Source: Perkinsus olseni
Lineage: Eukaryota > Perkinsozoa > Perkinsida > Perkinsidae
Assembly (NCBI GenBank): GCA_013115135.1
Contig: JABANP010000297.1
Span: 1 to 64,000, forward strand
Length of the DNA stretch: 64,000 bases
Direction of reading: 5' to 3'
The notes under the pieces are model-generated. The model saw nothing but the letters and a program-made list of their open reading frames with translations. It searched no databases and was not told the DNA's origin. Shown in pieces: positions 59,411-64,000 of the stretch. How positions within the stretch are numbered: the stretch's first letter is position 1; the number at the start of each line of letters is the position of its first letter. The position numbers were made by a program, and so were the translations under genes.

Positions 59411-62113
59411 TCTACTCAGCCATGAGGGTCTCTGAGTGAGAGGACCCGTGGCTGATATCTTGTAGACTACAAGTTGTAGTCCTCAAGTCCGGAGTGCCAA
59501 CACCATCGATGGTTTCTCGCCGCGTGAAGATGTAGAGTCTAATCTGGTCTGCGGTTGTGTAGGAACGTTCGTCTGCATAATCGCCGATTATTAATCGACT
59601 CGATGAGCCCAGATTATTGGCCAATCCTTCGGCGTCTTGTGTTGGAGTCGAAGTTAAGAATGCTAAGGAGATGACCTGCCTGGTGCAGTTGGGTTGGTGG
59701 CCTCCCAAGCAACTTGAAGGCCAGACTCTCACCTTTCCATTGCCTACGATAAACAGCTTCCTCGGCGCGTCTACTAGTGATTAATATCTTAAGCTCATCA
59801 TCTACTGTCGGAACGCAACATGAGATTGAGTGGGCGAATATAGCTGAAGAAGACGGATGAAGGCTATGGCGGCCTATCACCCTCTATCTTTACGATCTTT
59901 TCTGCAGATCGACTGAATGCGTTGGTGATGAAAAGAAATCTACTTAGTGGATGACTATTCGACACCGGTGTAGCCTTGTACCCGCTATCACAGAGCACGA
60001 GACGGGACCAAAACATTCAAGAAGAAAATTTCTAGCATGGCAATGCCTCCGTTTAGGAGGCATGGCATGTTATGATTAGTATGAGCCGTCGTCGTACGAC
60101 TGCCAGAGTCACTGAGATCGACAGAATCAGCGAAAGAGGTTGAGAGGAGGAGAAGTAGCGGGCTCACTTGTACAGCCGAAGGACTGTCTGCTCTTGAGCA
60201 AAAGACTGCTACATTACATATGGCGGGCAAAGAGGAAGACCTTGCTTGAAGGCGCTGACATTGAAAATCGTGAGGCGGATACCAGGGTGTCAGAACGCAC
60301 TACACTCGTCGGACGGACGGACTTCGCGGCGACTTACAAGCAATCTTTTCGAATCCCGACTTCTCGTATAATCGTATGGCGGGAAGATTGTCCGAGTCCA
60401 CATGCAGATAGACGGATATAAGCTTGGGATGTGTTTGCTCGAGCTGAAGGAAGATCGTCATACAGCTTCATTAGAGCTGAACTGAGTCGACATCTTCGTC
60501 GAGTCGGGGCGCCACAAACGAATTCAGCTATGGCGATGAGAGCCTTACCACCGCGAAAGTATGCGATAGCATTTCCGTGGCGATTCCTCTTCCTCGATAA
60601 GCATCGGCCACTTTTAACTGAAAGAGTTGAGAGCGAATGCAGGGTCATCAGACAGCCGTCAGAAGTGCCCAGCCTACGAAGAATAGATGTCCGAAGTTTC
60701 CTTTGGGTGCCCTGGTGCAGCAGGGGAGGCAGCACAGGGAAGGACGACTAGTTGACGGCCTGCAAGAAATGTGAACTTCTCGGGATCACTACTAGAAGCA
60801 TGTCAATAGGAAGGATCCCCAGGAAGAATCTTCCTGGAAGATTCTCGGAGAAGATCTCTCTTAAAGTCGCAGTGTCACACGGTATTGCCCAGAAGCAGAG
60901 TATGAGAGTCGTTTCAAACAGACCTCACCTGTCGCCACAGATCGCGTTTCTGTCCTGGGCACTCAGGTGCTTTCCGGGAACGATCATTTGAACAATGCCG
61001 ACGACAGTCTGAAAGCATGCCGAGTTGGAACATTCACCGCTTGAGGTGCTCGAGGCTCACAAATACTGGAGTAAACGACACCCGTTTTTTAAGCACGACC
61101 AGAGTGACGACCCAACCGACCTTCTGTCCAACGCTCTTAAGATCCACTGCGACGTAACAGATGTTGTCTTTGCAAAACTCGACGGCTTGCCTACCGATGA
61201 GGCTCAGGTCGTCGCCAGGTCGATAATTACGATAAGTGATATCGCCCGAGAGAGAGCGCAGTAGATTCTCTCCCCCGATCTGTGTCACAGGCGATGGCAG
61301 ATGACCAACTACCATAGGCAAGAGCAACACAGCAACGTGGACGAGGGATAACATTTTTGAAGAGGGTTGAAAACTGAGAGGATTCGGGGCCTACTCCCCG
61401 ACGCAAAAGATGTCAACTTCGAGTTGAACTCGACATACCCGAACGACGTCACCAACGCTGGTGGTCCACCGATTTTCCGGCTTTTGCTAGGCCACTCGGA
61501 CCACTAGAACTCAAGTACTGATCGGAACTGACCACTAGAAGCGGAAGTACCGGTGACTGTAGGTTAGCCGTAGAGGCGTTTGCCTCGACCATTAGAAAGC
61601 GTGACGATCGTTACGAATAACAAATTTTGCAAACGGAACCAACTGTCCGCTTTCAGTACAACCACGAACGATGCGCCGTGATAGCGGATCGACGCTGTCG
61701 ATCTAGATACGCATTGATGCGCTTCGCTCCGCTGTGCTCGAGACGAGACACTTCCTCCATGGACTTAGATGGCTTCAGATGATTTAGCACGTCTCTTCCT
61801 GTGTGTTGAGTCCTATGTCACCTGATACGCCCGAATGGCTCAACACGCATGCACACACGAATGCGCGGTGTCTACCGGCGACACCGAGGGCGGCGGAGAA
61901 CGGGGTAGAGGAGTACAGAGCCCCAAAGAATCTTTGGCAAACTCTGATAGGTATTGATGTAATGGGGAAGGGATAACTAGGCTACTGGATGATAGGAGTC
62001 CAGGAGCGAGCGGGGAAGGGGGGAAGCAATAAGGAAGACAGCGACAGAAGGTTTGCATACGGGACAGAGGATGCTCACTAAGAGACCACCGTGTTACGCT
62101 CCGTCTATGTTTA
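59411..62113. other. Long region with only weak coding signals
   Basis: About 2.7 kb. Weak candidates: a minus-strand frame pair at 59412-59880 (DELKILITSRRAEEAVYRRQ; SYTTADQIRLYIFTRRETID) and a plus-strand stretch at 61025-61264 (LEHSPLEVLEAHKYWSKRHP, VVARSIITISDIARERAQ) without a proper start. Hairpins occur at 60036-60069 (catggcaatgcctcc/ggaggcatggcatg) and 60817-60835 (CCAGGAAGAATCTTCCTGG). I do not call genes here. Confidence 0.35.
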
Positions 62114-62225
62114 TGCGTGCAGAGCAGTCTGGGCAATAGCTCTTTCATAAGATCCATCTCACAAGCTCCCTTTGGCGGCCAAAGTTTGGCCTTGTGTTCC
62201 ACGTATGAGTAAGAAGAATACAACA
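62114..62225. repeat. Left LTR-like direct repeat
   Basis: 112 nt. Compared with the right copy it has a 14-nt insertion (cggccaaagtttgg, a local partial duplication of tttggc) and a few substitutions; the rest is nearly identical, including gggcaatagctctttcataa and tgttccacgtatgagtaaga. Confidence 0.75.
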
Positions 62226-62268
62226 GATGGTGGAGAACGGTTCTCCACCATCTGTTGTATTCTTCTTA
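62210..62268. repeat. Perfect 29-bp inverted repeat with 1-nt centre
   Basis: The left arm 62210-62238 comprises the last 16 bases of the left LTR-like repeat plus the primer-site-like sequence; the right arm 62240-62268 is its exact reverse complement, with one G between them. Confidence 0.9.
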
Positions 62269-62279
62269 AATACAGAAAA

Positions 62280-62327
62280 AAGAATTCTTATTAGAATTCT
62301 TTCTTAAGAATTCTAATAAGAATTCTT
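62280..62327. repeat. Perfect 22-bp inverted repeat
   Basis: Arms 62280-62301 and 62306-62327 with a 4-nt loop, built of agaattct/aagaattc units (four GAATTC sites). It directly follows the 29-bp hairpin. Confidence 0.85.
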
Positions 62328-62383
62328 AAGATAAGATATGATGGATTTCTTAAGATATCAGAAATCATTCTTAAGAAGAATGC

Positions 62384-62521
62384 TTTATTAAATTGCTTTG
62401 GGGTTTTACTAATTTGGTCTGGGCTTTATTAAATTGCTGTGGGGTTTTACTAATTTGGCCTGGGCTTTATTAAATTGCTCTGGGGTTTTACTAATTTGCT
62501 CTGGGGTTTTACTAAGTAGGT
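62384..62521. repeat. Tandem repeat, 41-bp unit, about three copies
   Basis: Units start at 62384, 62425 and 62466 (tttattaaattgct..gggg, then ttttactaatttgg). The third is followed by a partial copy of its second half. Units differ by one or two bases. Confidence 0.85.
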
Positions 62522-63242
62522 CTGGAAATGGTGTACTTCTACTACAGCACCTCAACAACTTAAAAGACCTCCTTATGTACCTCTTCATCTACAAATATGT
62601 CGAAATTTTCTTCAAGGGCGCTGCATTTATGGTGACAAGTGCGTACGTTCTCACCCTAATCCTTCGACATCTACCCCGACTACTACACCCACAGATGCTC
62701 AAAAAAGCTCCGCTGCTACTACGTCTACTGCTCCCAAACCTGCATTGGGGTGTCTTGATTACAATGCAGCTACTACGGTGACCGTCACTATCAGACATGA
62801 TCTGGCCAATTCTGAAAGAACTGCTATTGTTGATAGTGGTTGTACTCATTCATTGCTGTCTTATGATACTATACCATCGGTCTTGCTCCAAGATATCCAA
62901 AAGTTACCTGATCCGGTGCGACTAAGTTGTCTGAATGGTACTCAACTTGAAGTTCACTCTTCGCTCAAGCTTCAGTGGAATTTCTTAGATGATCCCACTA
63001 CTCCTACTTCAAGAACTACTACATTTCTGGTTACCCCCTCATTGCCTCAACCTTTTGATATCATCAGATTCTTAGGATATTCCACACAGAAGAGCGAACG
63101 CTTCTACATCAACCCCATCAATGATACACTTATAGTAGAACCACATATTGATGAGCCGTCTCAATCGATTCAATTAATTGAATCGATTGAGATGATAATT
63201 AATTATCATCATTTCATTGTCGTGAACCCATTGCTGTATTAG
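62520..63242 (+). CDS. Gag-like CCCH zinc finger joined to retropepsin domain
   Basis: Open from just after a TAG near 62517, with no clear ATG at its start. Residues from 62598 read CRNFLQGRCIYGDKCVRSH, a Cys-x7-Cys-x5-Cys-x3-His zinc finger. After a Thr/Pro/Ser linker come CLDYNAATTVTVTIRHD and AIVDSGCTHSLLSYDTIPS, the DSG active site of a retroviral-type aspartic protease, then FLVTPSLPQPFDIIRFLGY. It stops at 63240-63242, before any reverse transcriptase. In this element the CCCH finger takes the place of a CCHC nucleocapsid knuckle. Partial polyprotein of a retroelement. Confidence 0.65.
   Translation, partial: VWKWCTSTTAPQQLKRPPYVPLHLQICRNFLQGRCIYGDKCVRSHPNPSTSTPTTTPTDAQKSSAATTSTAPKPALGCLDYNAATTVTVTIRHDLANSERTAIVDSGCTHSLLSYDTIPSVLLQDIQKLPDPVRLSCLNGTQLEVHSSLKLQWNFLDDPTTPTSRTTTFLVTPSLPQPFDIIRFLGYSTQKSERFYINPINDTLIVEPHIDEPSQSIQLIESIEMIINYHHFIVVNPLLY
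63159..63192. repeat. Perfect 34-nt palindrome, followed by a 16-nt palindrome
   Basis: TCTCAATCGATTCAATT and its exact reverse complement without a spacer (63159-63192), then TGATAATTAATTATCA (63193-63208). Both lie within the retropepsin frame near its 3' end. Confidence 0.9.
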
Positions 63243-63313
63243 AAGATAAATATTTCATTATTACTGCTATACCAATACATGATGAACATTATAGATTCTC
63301 TGTTGATCTGAAT

Positions 63314-63409
63314 TGCGTGCAGAGTAGTCTGGGCAATAGCTCTTTCATAATCGATCTCACAAGCTCCCTTTGGCCTTGTGTTCCACGTATGAGTAAGAAG
63401 AATACAACA
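63314..63409. repeat. Right LTR-like direct repeat
   Basis: 96 nt, starting TGCGTGCAGAG and ending AATACAACA, matching the left copy at 62114-62225 apart from the 14-nt indel and scattered changes. Confidence 0.75.
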
Positions 63410-64000
63410 CACCGGGAAACAACGATTAAGGTCATGACTTTCAATGTAGAGCGGCACCAACGCGTGCCAGAATCTCTACCGCCTGGTCGAACCCGAGAGT
63501 ACCATTCAACGTACTGTACGGGCGATGCGGTTATGCTATCAAGGTGGAGGACACTGCTCTTGGACTGTGTCTCGGGGAAAGTGTCCCTATTATCAAAGTT
63601 GGTCGAGATGCAATCTCTGAGTTCAACTCAGGCTCCGAGTCTCAGAGCCACACTCTCCCCACAAGCCAGAAAACGCAGTGAGTTTTCTGGCTTGTGGGAA
63701 GTGATCAGATGAAATCAAAACACTTGACTCGCACGCTGCTCCCCCCGGGCCCCCGTCCAATGTTGCTTGAGACTGCCATGTTCGGCCAACCGGGTCATCG
63801 GCTCTCAACATTGGATGGGGGGTAGGGGGGGGCTCGTCCGCAACAACTCAATGTTACCCACGCTTCTCACAATTACTTTTGCGTTTAACTGCAGCAGACA
63901 GCTTCACGGATGCTGCTCTGGCCTGCGAAGTCGAAGACATGCCTTCGGAAAAGAACTGCAACTTCCTGCTCGCCGGGTTAATTGCTCTCAACTCGATAGC
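63410..64000. other. Window end; hairpin repeats, no firm gene
   Basis: Contains a perfect 17-bp stem with 7-nt loop (arms 63658-63674 and 63682-63698, CCCACAAGCCAGAAAAC and complement) and a looser inverted repeat (TCCAATGTTG 63756-63765, CAACATTGGA 63806-63815). Frames on both strands have no recognisable motif. Confidence 0.4.

Larger units (their letters stand above)
62114..63409. mobile_element. Short LTR-flanked retroelement (deleted or non-autonomous)
   Basis: Two direct repeats (62114-62225 and 63314-63409), each beginning TGCGTGCAGAG and ending AATACAACA (TG...CA), bracket about 1.1 kb. Inside are a primer-site-like TGGTGGAGAACGG two bases after the left repeat, perfect palindromes, a 41-bp tandem repeat and one ORF with a zinc finger and a retropepsin. 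No reverse transcriptase or integrase is present. The flanking five bases (gttta / caccg) do not match, so no target-site duplication is evident. Confidence 0.6.

Noticed and set aside
61840..62223. 127-codon minus-strand frame
   Set aside because: It runs antisense through the left LTR-like repeat and has no protein features beyond Pro/Ser richness.

Overview
The window reads as nuclear DNA of an alveolate protist, most likely a perkinsid (Perkinsus type). Genes are close-packed, lie on both strands and are cut by many very short GT-AG introns (22 to about 60 bp). The standard code is used. Coding and spacer DNA carry ATC/TCA/CAG trinucleotide runs and poly-Gln/Ser/Asp stretches. No bacterial operon, CRISPR array, tRNA or rRNA was found. 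The species assignment is inference.

1-25.8 kb is gene-dense and housekeeping-like: eIF3j; a small membrane-anchored protein with a trefoil-like motif; an ADAL/MAPDA-type deaminase; ALG13; a PKA catalytic subunit; a Myb/SANT-like protein; ATG5; two Dpy-30-like proteins; a C-terminal J-domain protein; a LAMTOR2-like roadblock protein; a JmjC/cupin dioxygenase; and an intronless RPL4. Several unidentified genes lie between them. Most of 14.6-25.8 kb is on the minus strand.

25.8-45 kb: an unidentified multi-exon gene, then a tandem pair of secreted-type paralogues, the first broken by one in-frame TAA. After these come the long TFIIIC subunit gene GTF3C3, a small two-helix membrane protein, a helical protein, ankyrin and coiled-coil genes, minus-strand Cys-rich exons and a POT-type peptide transporter.

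45-64 kb is repeat-rich. It holds an intact 1,388-codon gag-protease-RT-RNaseH-integrase polyprotein, low-complexity ORFs beside it, a frameshifted relic ORF, a UbiA prenyltransferase between two copies of a duplicated block with a small Cys-rich secreted protein, and a short LTR-flanked element (62.1-63.4 kb) carrying a CCCH zinc finger, a retropepsin and several perfect palindromes.

No multi-gene pathway is evident; genes look independently transcribed. Exon joins were made by eye from reading frame and splice consensus, so internal boundaries are approximate unless given.
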